Below, one piece after another: positions 33,301 through 45,521 of a stretch of 64,000 nt of DNA. The translations under genes and the position numbers were made by a program. Position 1 is the stretch's first letter. Each line of letters opens with the position of its first letter. The DNA is from Eleusine coracana subsp. coracana. Taxonomy: Eukaryota > Streptophyta > Magnoliopsida > Poales > Poaceae. A model generated the notes under the pieces. That model was not told the DNA's origin. It searched no databases and saw only the letters and a list, made by a program, of their open reading frames with translations. The stretch spans positions 13,732,501 to 13,796,500 of the forward strand of contig CM064417.1 of NCBI GenBank assembly GCA_032690845.1, written 5' to 3'.

Positions 33301-34598
33301 GGATCTCACGAAAACATACAGAACAAAAGAAGCCTAGTGCAATAGACATACAGTTATACCCACAAAGTTTGGTTCGTAAAAAAACAAACAAATCATCTCA
33401 GACAACAAGGCTGTACATGCTAGATCATTTCTCATATACCACTAAAAAAATTCATAAAATGTATTGCTAAACAAGTTAATTTTCACTAAAATTTTTTTGA
33501 CTCAACTAATCTGCTACTCCCTCTGATTGATATACTTGCGTATTTCGTACTGTACAACCTTTCCTACCGTCATTATTATCAACAAGATGGAGTCAAAATT
33601 AAAAATCCTAGCAAGAACTATAGCACGATCTAACCAACAACAAAAGCACCAGATTCTTAGCTAAGAGACGACCATCATGAACCACATAGTTTGGAAATCA
33701 AGAATAGAAGAGCTGAGCAACCAGAATCTAAAGCATGAAATGACCAAGATGCCAGAATCTCAATTCACAAAGTTAACAAACTAAGGCTATTCTAACAGAG
33801 GAGTTGATTTCAACGAACTACAGATGGTAACGGTACCAGCAATGTCAGCAGCTCAGATCTATGATGGATCAAGGAGGTTAAGAGCTAAATCATTGACTAT
33901 ACAAATATTCAAACTCAAGGACGCTCATCACCTCCAATCATCCCGCCCCAGAACAGCTGCTGCTTCCCATCGTCGTCCTCCTCGTCGATCTCATCGCCGT
34001 ACCCAAGCTCCACGTCACCCCGGTATCCGGGCTCGCTCCCATACCCAGACTCAGCAGCAGCCGCCTCCGCCACCGCGCCAATCGCACCAGCCCCCGCGCC
34101 AGCCGCACCGACGGGAGCCGGGCCGAATTCCGGCGCCATCGGCACATCCCTCATCCGCACCTCCCCCACATCCGACGCCCACATCTCCCCGCTCGAGTCA
34201 GTGGCGCCTCCGCCTCCAGCCCCGCACGTGAAATGGAAATCCGAGCACGTGCCGGATCTCCGGCGGTCGCTGCTGCGGCCGGACACCGACCGTGAGCCCG
34301 CACCGCGGCGCCGGCGCTTGCGTAGCCCAAGCCACCGGAAGGATCCGCCGCTGCCGCCCCCCGAGGGGGCGGCCGTCGGGGTCTCTGCGTCAGGGAGGAG
34401 GGCGGAGGAAAGGGGAGCGGTGGAGCGATCGGAAAGGCAGGGCTTCTTATGAAATGGGTGCCAGGAGGCGACGGCCTCAGCGAGGAGGAGGTGCGGCGGG
34501 TGGTGCCGCGGCGGGGCGCGCGGGGTCATCGGCGCTGGCGGGGGCGACGCATCGGGGCTAGGACTTGGGTTGGGGATCGGACATGAGAGCGATTTCAT
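30327..34598 (-). CDS. Unrecognised plant protein, two exons, basic C-terminus
   Basis: Exon 1 is 34598-33932, exon 2 is 30433-30327; 257 aa. Exon 1 ends ATT GGA G before a GT donor (33931-33930); exon 2 follows TTGCAG and begins AT ATG AGT, so the split Asp codon joins in phase. Reading through the donor would give only four more residues and a stop. The start MKSLSCPIPNPSP is the Met in the GC-rich part; an upstream in-frame Met (34724) precedes AT-rich, non-coding-looking sequence. Residues 1-40 are Pro-rich; HPFHKKPCLSDRS follows, then RWLGLRKRRRRG, a Ser/Arg patch, CSDFHFTCG, an acidic stretch DEIDEEDDDG, and the tail KSHHRCRRKKHDVRM. The two basic clusters suggest nuclear or nucleic-acid contact, but no family can be named. 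Its neighbour is divergent: the SR gene starts ~150 bp away. Confidence 0.72.
31088..31385 (-). mobile_element. Chimeric SINE with LINE-like 3' tail
   Basis: On the minus strand: box A-like GTGTGGCGGTTAGTC, box B GGTTCAAATCC, a ~170-bp body, then CTTCTTCTTAATGAAAATCC and GGGCAGTCTTTCCCCCAG, which resembles grass LINE 3' ends. It is flanked on the plus strand by TGTCATTACA (31078-31087) and TGTCTATTACA (31386-31396), target duplications differing by one base. It lies in the intron of the 30327-34598 gene, in sense with it. Confidence 0.7.
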
Positions 34599-34760
34599 TT
34601 TGCTGGGAAAGGGGAGCAGGAGGATTTTTTTAAAAAATAGTATACATATAGATATTATTATTGTTGCATTTTTATAATCAAGCTGCACGAATCTAGAAGC
34701 GCCCACGTCCACTGCCGCCAGCATAAATCGCTGCCACCGTTACATTTCGCAAGGTTGCTG
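34599..34760. promoter_or_regulatory. Short bidirectional promoter interval
   Basis: Separates the start codon of the minus-strand gene (34598) from the probable 5' UTR exon of the SR gene (roughly 34750-34852, ending GCGGCAGCAG before GTGCGC). Both promoters must overlap here. An AT-rich stretch (34625-34677) is the only candidate TATA region. Transcription starts are not known. Confidence 0.55.
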
Positions 34761-36210
34761 GCTGCTCCTTCTATTCTGCGGCGTCGCCACGTCTTTCAGA
34801 ATCGCGAAGCTTCTCGAGCCCTCTCCTTCTCCACTCCTCCCCGCGGCAGCAGGTGCGCCCCGCCTGATCCCAACTACTACTTCCCCCGGAATTATTCTCC
34901 GTTTCTTTTGATTTGTTTGATCGCGGTAGCCATCCGTCCGTTCCTTTCACCGTGCTCCGCCGCTCCCAAAGTTGTGTAAGCGATCGAGCCGTAAGTTCTC
35001 TCCGTTTAATTCGCTGTGGATTGCGGTTTTATTTGCTACGCGGTGCGGTACAATGTTATAGGCCTTCTAATCTGGGTTCTTCGTCCTATGCGCAACGCAA
35101 GATCAACCTGGCTAAGGTGCGCGTGATGTTAACTGCCCACTTCAAGTTTTAACTCTTATTAAGCGTATTTTTCATAACAAGACCAAAACTGTTACAATTC
35201 CTGCGCAGCTGTACTTCCCAAGTCTTTTCAGTGTACTTTGAAAGACTAAGCATGTTAGCGTATACATGGTGTTTTAATTTCCATTGACATAAGGCAACAA
35301 TTACTTGTAAATCAATATCTTTAGTCTCTGTTAAGTTTGCAGAATTGAGATGAGATGGACAAATTGAATTGAGGTTGAATTCAGTTGTTTTGTTTGGTAA
35401 GCAAAGAAATCGTGGAAATAAAAATCGGATGAAATCAATTCCATATGTTGTTTATTACCGAATTGAAAATATTGAAATTGTTGCATCAGTATGTGGTAGT
35501 GGCTAGCAGGCTTAAACGAAAATAAGAAGTAGAGGGTGGGAATGCGATCAGAGGCTTCAGGCATTGAGTGGCTCAATGCTTATCTGTTCCAAAATAAAGA
35601 AAGAATTGGGCTCGAACAAGTCCAATTCAGACTTCGGAGTTTATCCAAACATTGGTATTCAATTGACCCAATTCCAAGGCAATGATTTTTGCCCCAATTC
35701 AGAGAACCAAATACTTAGGTGACACTGGGACCTATTTTTACATTGGTTCCCCCACAAAGTAAAAGGGTGTGAAAAAAATGTGTCTCACTTGAACTTGTTT
35801 ATTTTTCCTTGAAACAACACTCTGTTCTTGAACAGAAGCATTTCTGACAAATCTCAGCACACTAGTTGTCTTCCACAGTCCACCATGCTCCCTCCTACTC
35901 AGCCACCTGTTGCTGCATGTGTGCGTGTTTAACGGCGTGTTTTCGCGTCAATAGAAACACTAATTTTCCTTCTTTGCTAGGGATTGGCAGTAAAAACACG
36001 GAAGAGAAGAAATGGTCGCTTTGCTGCTTGTTTTCGTGCAAATTCTTTTTTTTTCCAGTCTAATGCTAATGCTACTGTTATGTTGTTCGGGGACAATACA
36101 ATTTGAGAAACAGAATACCTTCTTCAATATCTATTTTCTCATACAGTTAAACAGCATCCTCCATATATTTTTCTGTCTCTGTCTTACTCCACCATTGACT
36201 GCAGGAAATA

Positions 36211-39200
36211 ATGAGCAGGCGCAACAGCCGCACCATATATGTAGGCAACCTCCCTGGGGATATCCGTGAGAGGGAGGTTGAGGATCTCTTCTACAAGGTT
36301 TGTTGCTATTATGCTAGTTGTTAATGGTTTACTTGTATCATTGTCGCACTTATCTTTTTGGTAATCAAGTGTGAGGTCAGTTCAGGGCATATACTGAATA
36401 CTTGGTCTGGTCAGTTAATATAAAACATTGTCTGCCTTTAAGGTGTCAATGTAGGGCTTTGTGGTTTTATGTTTAGTTGTTTCCCCTAGCATGTTTGTAT
36501 GGATGGTTGTCCTAGTCTCTATAAAGTGATTTTCATGATTTTTACAATGATAACTTGCAATGTGTTTTTTTGCTATGATACACACTAACTATAGTTTTAA
36601 TCATCTGTTAATCCAAATTTTGAAAAAGACTTGATTCACAATGTATGAAAACTCTTCATGATTTACATATTGCATTGAAATACTTCTCTGATCTTGCAGT
36701 GGAAATTGGAAAATGTACCAGTTCATTGTAGGATCCTTGTATTTGTTGAACTTTGTATGGCTGTATGCATGCGCTTTCTTAATCATCAAGCTATACCTGT
36801 GCAGTATGGACGAATTTTGGATATTGACTTGAAGATTCCTCCAAGACCTCCTGGCTATGCTTTTGTTGAGGTAGGGATATTTAGTTACTGTAGCATCCTT
36901 TAATATACTGAAATTTTATGATAACAGCTTCGTTTTCTGGTATTGAATGCATTTCTATTAGGTCGTGTTTTTAATATTACTAGTTCTTTGCACGTGCGGC
37001 ACGCACGTGCTGTCCTTACATTATGGATATGTGATAAAGGTAACATTATTATTAAAACCAATGCTAAACTGATTAATTTATACTTTAGATAAGATACATG
37101 TTACTCAAAACACAAGTGATTGTTCCACAATACATAGTCCAAGCACGCACGTAAAGATTTACCCAAGCAATATACAATAACATGACTTTCTAACATATTA
37201 ATAATAAGAAGCATCAATAACTTGAAATGAGTATAGAGCCTTGTCTATATAAATTTTATTATTAGGGTTTCTTTTAATAAAGATCATTTGTTGATATTAA
37301 ATTGCTCATTCTTCTTTTTTAAAAAATATAATAATTAGGCATGTTGATACACACACAATCAACCAATAACCAAACATAATAAACTATAAGAAATGATAAA
37401 CTAATAAACTCAAAAGGACAATAAGAAAAGGGCGCTGCCTGAGGTGGGAAACAAAGAAAATTGCAGAGTGCTAGGAAACAAACAAAAGGACGATAAATTA
37501 TTGCCTTTTGTTTCCTATTTTGAATGCCAAAATCAATGTAAATAACTTACCTTTCTCAAATATTCAGAAGAAACATAAATTCCAATGACATCACTCATTT
37601 GTTTAAGGCATGAATCCAACAAAAATCATCAGGATGCACCTGAATAAATTGAAGAAACATTTGGGTGAGTTATCCTTAATGAAAAGATTAGCTTGCCCTT
37701 GATTAAATCAAAATTAGCAGCATAAGCGATTACCCCTCATGCTGCACCACCTAATGAACACATTCTAATTACCCTACGATGGGAAGAGAATTACTGCAGT
37801 TATTGAAAGGTAAATATTCACAAAACTATACCAGATAGTGAAATCCTTTCTATAAAGTGGCAATAGAGTGAAACTGATTAATACATGCCAATAGAGTCAT
37901 ACAACCACACTAATCACAAACTGGTAGGATGGAGTGTGAACAAGGAAAAACTGGAGTCAGTTGACATATAACTCTGACCTGAATCAGTGGATGTTGGTAT
38001 TAGGTGTGACTCCGGTACCTTTCTTGTTCCTCTCCCTCAGTCTCCTAACACGTTCATTGCTCTGGCTTCGTTTCCTCGTAGTGATAGCATCATCTAGAGG
38101 ATCATAAGTCAAAATATTATAAAATCAATAACCACGATCTGTACAAGTCCCAATGAAAAAACAAAATGAAATATTCAACATACCTGAGTTTACTGATGTC
38201 TTTTGATTGCATCCGACACTACAATTAATCGGCTGATTCTCCTTTCCACCTGAATGACGATCAGGCCAAAAAAGCAAGAAAAAAATAAAACATTCAAACC
38301 TAATAAGTATGTAAAATTCAGTAATTCAGGCCAAACAAAATAAGTATGTAAAATTTACTCAATACCAGCTTGCGTCGGCGAGACGCTGACATTTCAAATG
38401 AATGTAAATCGAGACATATTTGATACCTGTGCAAGAGACAAGAAAACTGCTCATCTGCACAGCGGATTTCGGCCAAGTGTATTGCAGAAGCACAGAGAAG
38501 AAAACTTATTACCGGGGCAATATGCACCACTATTGATCATGTGCACCAGAGGCACGACGCCGTAGCCACTTCTCGACCAACGGTGCGCACGAACTGAGGC
38601 ACCAGTGGAACCAAACATGTTACTGAATAAAGAACAATGGAGTAACAAATAGAAGAAACTCATGCAGATCAGCATTTGGACTCATGAACTTAGCAAAGAA
38701 GTCTTTCGTCTCCTCTGAATCACAAGAATAGCAAGTGGCAGGCAGACGGTCTGTTGCAGACCTGGGCACGTCGCCAAGCAGCACACCACATTTGGATTCA
38801 GAGGTTCGTCGGGAGGCAACTGAGATCGGCTACTTTGGCAAGAGTCCAAATTCAAAACAATGCCATTGATTAATACTAATCACGTTTAGGAATGAAAGGA
38901 AAGAGAAATGGTGTGGACGGAAAGCAATCAGCATTAACAAGGAAAGGAATAAGCAATTTCGCTTGCCGGTAATCAAGTTTAAGAAGGAAAGGAAAGAGCA
39001 GTAATATGGACAGAAAGCAATCAGCATTAACAAGGAAATGATCAGGAGTTTTGCTTGCCGGTTGATTAGCAGCGCGTAATACCAGGGAGTGGGTTTCGGT
39101 GGGGGCTAGCAGATGTATTGGTGAGAAAAAACGGTTGCGGCCAGGCGCGATTGAACTGCAAAACGTAAGAAACATAAGACTGAGCGTCACATGTGTAACA

Positions 39201-42200
39201 CTTCTACACGGTTTTGGTGGGCCACCTTTAATCCGACAAATAGGGGGCGTTTATCTGGCTTGGATGGAGGGTGGGTAGATTAGCTCAGGGTTAGAATATA
39301 CGGGGGATGTATAGCCTTTATAGGGTAGATAAGAAACAAAAGACTGAGCGTCACATGTGTAACGCTTCTACACGGTTTTGGTGGGCCACCTTTAATCCGA
39401 CGATTAGGGGGCGTTTATCTGGCTTGGATGGAGGGTGGATCTCAGGGTGGGTAGATTAGCTCAGGGTTAGAATATACAGGGGGATGTTTAGCCTTTATAG
39501 GGTAGAAAAATGTAAAACAAATTCACTTCTAGACCTTTTTTCATAGCCAAAAAATAACAAGGTGATGCTTTTGCAGTTTGAAGATCCCCGTGATGCTGAT
39601 GATGCAATTTATGGTCGTGATGGGTATAACTTTGATGGTTACAAGCTGCGGGTACGTCAATGAATATCTGTTTTTTATTTTGACTGATTGTCCCAGGTGA
39701 TAGGTTTGCTTTGATTTTTATTATAATATGGATTAAAAAGTAACTTTTGTCACTCAGGTGGAATTAGCTCATGGTGGAAGAGGTCAATCTTACTCATATG
39801 ATCGTTCAAGCAGCTACAGCAGCGGACGACGTGGAGGTGTTTCTAGACGTTCCGATTACCGTGGTTAGTACTGTCTCTTTTGCCCAATTGTTTTGTAATG
39901 CATTATAGAGATAATTTTGTTTTATTTAACTCTGCAGTTTTGGTCACTGGTTTACCTTCATCAGCATCATGGCAAGATCTGAAGGTACCACTTTTGTACC
40001 CAAATTTCCTACTTAATACCTTTGCTGGAAGAAGCTCATTTTACTACTACATTCAGGACCATATGCGGCGTGCTGGTGATGTCTGTTTCTCTGATGTATA
40101 TCGTGAGGCGGGAGGTCAGTGATTGATATTCCTGATTCCTTTTGTTGCTATTTAATGTCAGCATCGACCATAAAACTGTGTTGATTACTAGTTCTGTTAT
40201 GTGATTTCATTTCCTCTTTATAGTTTGATATCACACTGTTATAAATTGATAATTGATAACAATTTTTCATTGTTTTCCTTTTTTTCTGCAGAAACTATTG
40301 GAATTGTGGACTACACAAACTATGATGACATGAAATATGCGGTAGGTTCATGATGCCCTATTATTTATTTGTTTATTGAATTAGTTTCTTCAACTATTTT
40401 ATCTCATAGGATATGTAGGTTTGTTGAATAGAGCACTTCAATCAGACGGTACGCTCTTCCCTGCTAGAAATGGTTTATTTCTATTCACGTGGACTTTGCC
40501 ATCCTGCAGATTAGGAAGCTTGATGACTCACAGTTCAGGAATGCATTTTCACGGGCGTACATCAGGGTATGAGTATTTGTGTTTTCCTTAAACTAGTTTT
40601 GAAGCTGTTAAGATGCCTTGTGCATGACATTTTACTCCAAAAATATCAAATTTTCTACTATAGGTGAGAGAGTATGATGCTAGATCACGAAGCAGAAGCC
40701 GTAGCCGATCATTATCAAGAAGCCCCAGTTATAGCAGAAGTCCAAAGTAAGTTTAAACTTGCTCATCTTTTATATCTAAGTCTGTATATTCAAACTTGCT
40801 CTCTTTTGACATCTAAGTCTTATGGGGCCATTCATTCTGATTCTTTGTTCGGTTCTTTAGATCTATTTCTCGGTCACCCTCACCTTTGGATGAAAGGTAT
40901 GTGAGTCTATGCTGGAAACATATATTTGTGGGATCCTAATTGCTCATAAAGAATTAATGAAACAATCACATCTTGTCATTGGTTCTATCCTATTGTGGGA
41001 CCATAATGATTTTGAGATATACCAAAACCTAACTACTATCATGAATGTCACTTAACAGATAAATGATGAGTGCTGCATCAGCTTGCTTATTTCCTATTGT
41101 CTGATATGCATCCAGTCGATGGAGTACTGTGTAGATCTTAGAGCCTACCTCTTACAAACATGTGCAGCTCTAGATATATGATTTACCCCAAGATTCTTGA
41201 CAATGGTTCTCTAAAGTTTAGACTCTACCACAAACCATCATAGAAGTCCTTAAATGGTGAAGTTGGGAGTGTTGTATCCTTCAGAAGCATGACAAGTTGG
41301 ATTGGGGAACTGGGTTGAGTTCGCGATGAGATATGAAAGAAAACTGACAATACCAGAATTTACCATCTTCCAAAACCATGGATTCCCCCTTATGTTGATG
41401 TAGATACATGCATATCACTTGTTTCTTATATAGCATGATACCATCTTTTAGTTCTTCGTGATGATGAGCTAACTTTAGTCAGTGTCTTAATTTTTCAACT
41501 TTGTACATTACTGACCATTGTGTACCTTATTTCTCAGACTAATCTATGGACATGCGCATATTATTTTTCCTACTTTGTCTTGTATGAAGGCGAAAATTGC
41601 TTTGATTTTGGAATGTGTCCTCTGCTTGTGATGTGTCAATCTCTCTTTAAATTAGAATGACTGAAATTTCAGTGATTAGACGACAAAGCTTGCTTGCTAA
41701 CATGCACTCCTCAAGATTTGCTTTTCTTTTTCCTAGATCTGGCCATGCGGCGATCTGGGGACTGCATTCATAGAATATTGGTGTCTTGAGAATCAGAAAG
41801 GGCATTGGATAGTAGAGCTGGATTGTGATGCATGTATGGCAAGTGGGCAACAGCCACTCAACCAGTCCTAGGAGCGAGATAGGACTGACAGTAAGAATAT
41901 GTGAAGTGCATCTTGTGGTATTATAAAAATGACTGTTAATGATAGGCATTTAATTTTCACGAAATCTATATGAGAATTCATAAGTTTGTAAAATTTTCCA
42001 TTTAATTGAAAGTTCCATTCCGTGTAAAAATAGAAACAAAATCCAAATGTTATGGTGCGTGATAAGCATTTTCTTCTATATGTGCATACTATGTTTCAGT
42101 TTTAGTTAAACAACACGACCTGAGCGCCTTATAATATGAATAATATCACTTTTTTGGGAAGCAGACAAAAAAAATATTTTTAGGCACAATCATTAAAATG

Positions 42201-42639
42201 CATACTAAGCTCTGTATTCTCCCTCGTAAATTATTTTTACATCTGTTATTACCACCTTACGTATCTCATGAGCTGGTTAGTTTTGTTAGCATTTTTGTTT
42301 TTGTCACAATACTTCCAACTCAGCATTATAAGTAACGGATTTTCTGGGACCTTCTACAGATCACCATCAAGATCCAAGTCCCCTGTTTCTTCTTCTGTAA
42401 GTATTACAAGCTCATCATGAGTCAGTTCAACCTTGCAATCGCTTTTTCAGTGCAGTTAATTTTAACTCTTTTGCAGGCTTCTCGTGGAAGATCTGTTAGC
42501 AGAAGCCCTAGCAAGAGCAGAAGCGTATCCCACTCACGATCTCCTGTAATTACAATACATTCAAATAATAATTTGTATTATGATACTAAGAAATTCATGA
42601 TTATCTGACATTTTTGTTGGCAGGTGAGATCTTACTGAA
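36211..42639 (+). CDS. SR splicing factor, SF2/ASF (SR30/SR34) type
   Basis: Nuclear pre-mRNA splicing factor that binds exonic enhancers and recruits U1/U2AF components. Thirteen coding exons: 36211-36297, 36805-36870, 39577-39651, 39758-39863, 39938-39984, 40057-40114, 40292-40341, 40510-40566, 40664-40746, 40861-40896, 42360-42396, 42477-42545, 42625-42639; 261 aa with every junction in phase. RRM1 spans residues ~8-80 (RNP2 IYVGNL 9-14, RNP1 PGYAFVEF 45-52). A Gly/Ser/Arg linker follows, then RRM2 at ~112-182 with the subfamily signature SWQDLKD at 122-128. The RS domain is 189-257 and rather short. A 5' UTR intron is likely (about 34853-36204). Introns of 2.7 kb (36871-39576, with a Helitron-like insertion) and 1.46 kb (40897-42359) give room for the alternative splicing usual in SR genes. 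No defects. Confidence 0.95.
36980..39509 (-). mobile_element. Helitron-like insertion in SR-gene intron
   Basis: On the minus strand the 3' end has a hairpin GCACGTGC-GTGCC-GCACGTGC (37010-36990), then AAAGAA and CTAG (36983-36980) followed by T: the Helitron 3' layout (hairpin, short spacer, CTRR, insertion before T). The candidate 5' end on the minus strand is TCTACCCTATAAAGGCTA, present twice because of a local duplication (ending at 39325 or 39509). One interior frame reads [19 protein letters not shown] near 38050-38085; no Rep/helicase domain was seen. The 3' end is well supported, the 5' end less so. Confidence 0.55.
39168..39509. repeat. Tandem duplication (~160-bp unit)
   Basis: Two copies, each from AAGACTGAGCGTCACATGTG to GCCTTTATAGGGTAGA, near 39170-39326 and 39339-39509. 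Nearly identical except for a few substitutions and a 12-bp internal repeat (GGGTGGATCTCA) in the second. If the Helitron call is right, the unit is its 5'-terminal region. Confidence 0.9.
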
Positions 42640-45521
42640 CATGGAAACACTAGATGCAGTGAGCGATTATGCCCAGTCAGGAACAACATGAAAATATTGG
42701 TTGCTATTCTGAATGTACACTGCTGCGGTTGCTCTCCTCATTTTGGGATGATGCCTTATATTTATTAGTATAATAAGTATTATATTGTGAGATAAAGGGT
42801 AATGCGTAGCATGCTGCTGTATGCTGAAGTAGTGTGTTCTGCAAGTCTGGTTTCATTACACGAGTCTGTATCTTGTGCTGGCTTATCTTACCTAATTATG
42901 TGCTCGGTGTAATCTACCATTTGGTGACTGGTATGCCATTGAGATGTTGGCATTCTAAATTTGAGCGTATGGTAAATAGTCTGGGCCTTTCATGCTTGGT
43001 TGCATATTTGGGTGCTATTTTAGTTGATATTAAGATTTGATTGTTCTATTCCTAGCGGTAAAATTGTCAAATGTTATAGACGATTTGCTTGGCTTGCAAC
43101 CGCAAATCGCAAGTGCAAAATGTTTATAGACTTTTTTTTAGACGAAATGTTTATAAACTTGGCGAAGAAAGCCAAGATAAGAAGGATTGGAACTTTATGA
43201 CGAGGGTCTACTTTAATGAGCTAATGGTTCATTTGAGCTAATGATAGCAATAATTTGGCCAAAACAATAGTTTTGGACCTCCTTTCGAAGATTCAATCAG
43301 CAAGTATTTCCTGCATTCTTAAATTGATGTTAGGAATAATATGTCTAGTTCAAAATTGAATTAAAATTATTGTTCTAGTGATAACAATTTGAAGAGAGTA
43401 TTATTAATGGACAGTTGTGTATGTATATATATCCTGAATTATGTGAATATGTTTCAACCGCTTCCTTCACCATCATGGCGTCAGTCTACAGCAGAGTGTT
43501 TCAATACCCACCCTTCAAGCAGCATGGTATGACCTCAGCATGAAAAGGATCAAGAGCAAAGTCATACCACACATACCATATTATCATAACCATCTCGGAT
43601 TATAAAAACTGTATCCATTGTTTGAGGTATCGAAGTCCCCTGGTTCTGGCTTCTTCCATCTTTACAAATTTATCAAAATTTTCTCACTATTACCCCGCAA
43701 AGAACTTTATAATCTAATGTAGAATACATCTTAATTATGTGTCACATTTTGTTAGTAGTTTCCTCAAAAAAACAATTCTGGTAGTAGCAGTTCTTTCTCC
43801 CTCTTTCCGCTCCTGTTTCTTTCGTCCCACCAAGTTCCACAACAAGGAGATCACTTTAGTTTGGATATCACTCTTTATTCTCATATTTTCTCACATAAAT
43901 AGCAATCAGAAATGCTGCTCTGTTGATTGAATTTTAGAAGTATAGCGGTGCTGCTCTGCTGCCGGCCATAACAAGGGTGTTGTTCATATGCTAAGCTCTT
44001 GTTGTCTTCCTGTTTTTCTTATTTTACATTTGCTTTCTGCCGCACAAGTGTAAATTGAAGATGAGATGCACCAACTGAATCCGAATCAGATTGTTGCATT
44101 TTTCAGCGACACATTTTCATGTGTGAAGTTTTTTTTTGTACCTTGTGCAGATTGGCCTGAAAATTAACCTTGTTCAGATAAAATTTGGAGAGGTGATGGC
44201 AATGTAAATTGGTTATGTTGATGTTGTTTCTTGAGCTCTGATAAGGACACGGCGACGGTGTCTGAATATTGTTCCAATTTTTCACGGCACAAGTCTATGA
44301 ATAAATACATGATCTCCGATTTCAGAATATCGCCAATATAATTGTTATCGATATAACAAAAGATTTCTACTGTAGCAAGAAGTGGTGCAGTATCACGGCA
44401 GATTACTCCATAAATAACTTTACGAATCAAACAATGATAAAGCAGCAGGTAGATAAGATGTGTTTCACAGCCACAATGACAAGATAAATATAGATGATTA
44501 TTCTGGCTAGTAACCAGAGTTGCGATCACACTCCACAAAAGCAAGCAGACAAACAGCTTTTATAACTCAGAGAAGGACTGGCTTACAACGCCTGATCAAC
44601 AGGACACCAATGTGTAGATAAATTAATTCTCCGACCCGTATTCTTGCAGATCACGATCAGAAGGAGATCCCCAACAGGAATCCAGAACGCGCCCAAACTG
44701 CAGCACAGCAGATTGAACATGCACTCAATCACAACCCCTAACGAGGATTAGAGATAATTCTTCAGTACGAGACAGTAGAAGGCATAGCCGCCACCCAGGT
44801 TCCTGAGCTAAGCTCGACAAGGAAAACACACCATACAATAAAACCTAACTCGATACTTGGGCAACACCTCAATTAAAAGGCACGCAGACCTATCCCGACT
44901 GCGACCAGACTTGGACTCATGATAATGTTTGACTCGAACTAATGTAACATGACACCTCGCCATGCATATGCAGGCACAATATAACAAGTAAACTAACACA
45001 CGTATAAGATTAGGACTCATACAAAGAAATAATAAACTATTCCGGCCACTTAGTAATATGATTCAGATTAGCACTTGCATGGTTCCAACAATAATATACG
45101 GGGTAGTCTTCTTTGATTCTGTCGTCTCCTGCCACTGCAGCTCAGTTCTGCCACGATTTAATTTGCAAGGAACGTTGCACAAATTGACACTCATAAATAC
45201 CTTCTTCTTTCCATATTGCACAATACCAAGTGGTAAACTATTTTCTTCTTTGTCTACACATGGATTCATAGAAACAGGATACACAGCCAACTAAATAATG
45301 GACCTCTTGTTGTAATTATCATTTTCAATTACCGAATATCTGCAAGTATTTCTAAAATACACAGTAGAACGGAACTGATGAGCTATGGCCTCATCAAGCT
45401 CCAACATGAAGGGTAGGAACATTGAACACCAATGTCTACTAATCTTTCGCTAGGAAGAAATGATAGCAGTTCAGTTGACATGTCATGAAAATTAGTAAAA
45501 CATTCATCAAAATATATATAG
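42640..45521. other. SR 3' UTR, then intergenic DNA
   Basis: The first ~170 bp look like the SR gene 3' UTR. The rest (to 45.5 kb) has only short frames and no recognised gene, TIR or LTR. 44560-45020 is somewhat more GC-rich and might be a transcribed non-coding or UTR region; I cannot support more. Confidence 0.5.

Noticed and set aside
33915..33931. Exon 1 of the unknown gene ending as ...GGDERP with a stop
   Set aside because: Four residues past a good in-phase GT donor. The downstream exon at 30433 fits splice and phase.
36700..36804. Extra SR exon starting after TTGCAG at 36700
   Set aside because: Its frame lacks similarity to SR proteins and would disrupt RRM1; at most an alternative non-productive exon.
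39880..40122. 80-codon frame spanning parts of two SR exons
   Set aside because: Runs through the intron 39985-40056; proper splice sites give the RRM2 sequence.
44560..45300. Possible 3' end of another gene
   Set aside because: No conserved peptide, splice pattern or repeat could be supported.
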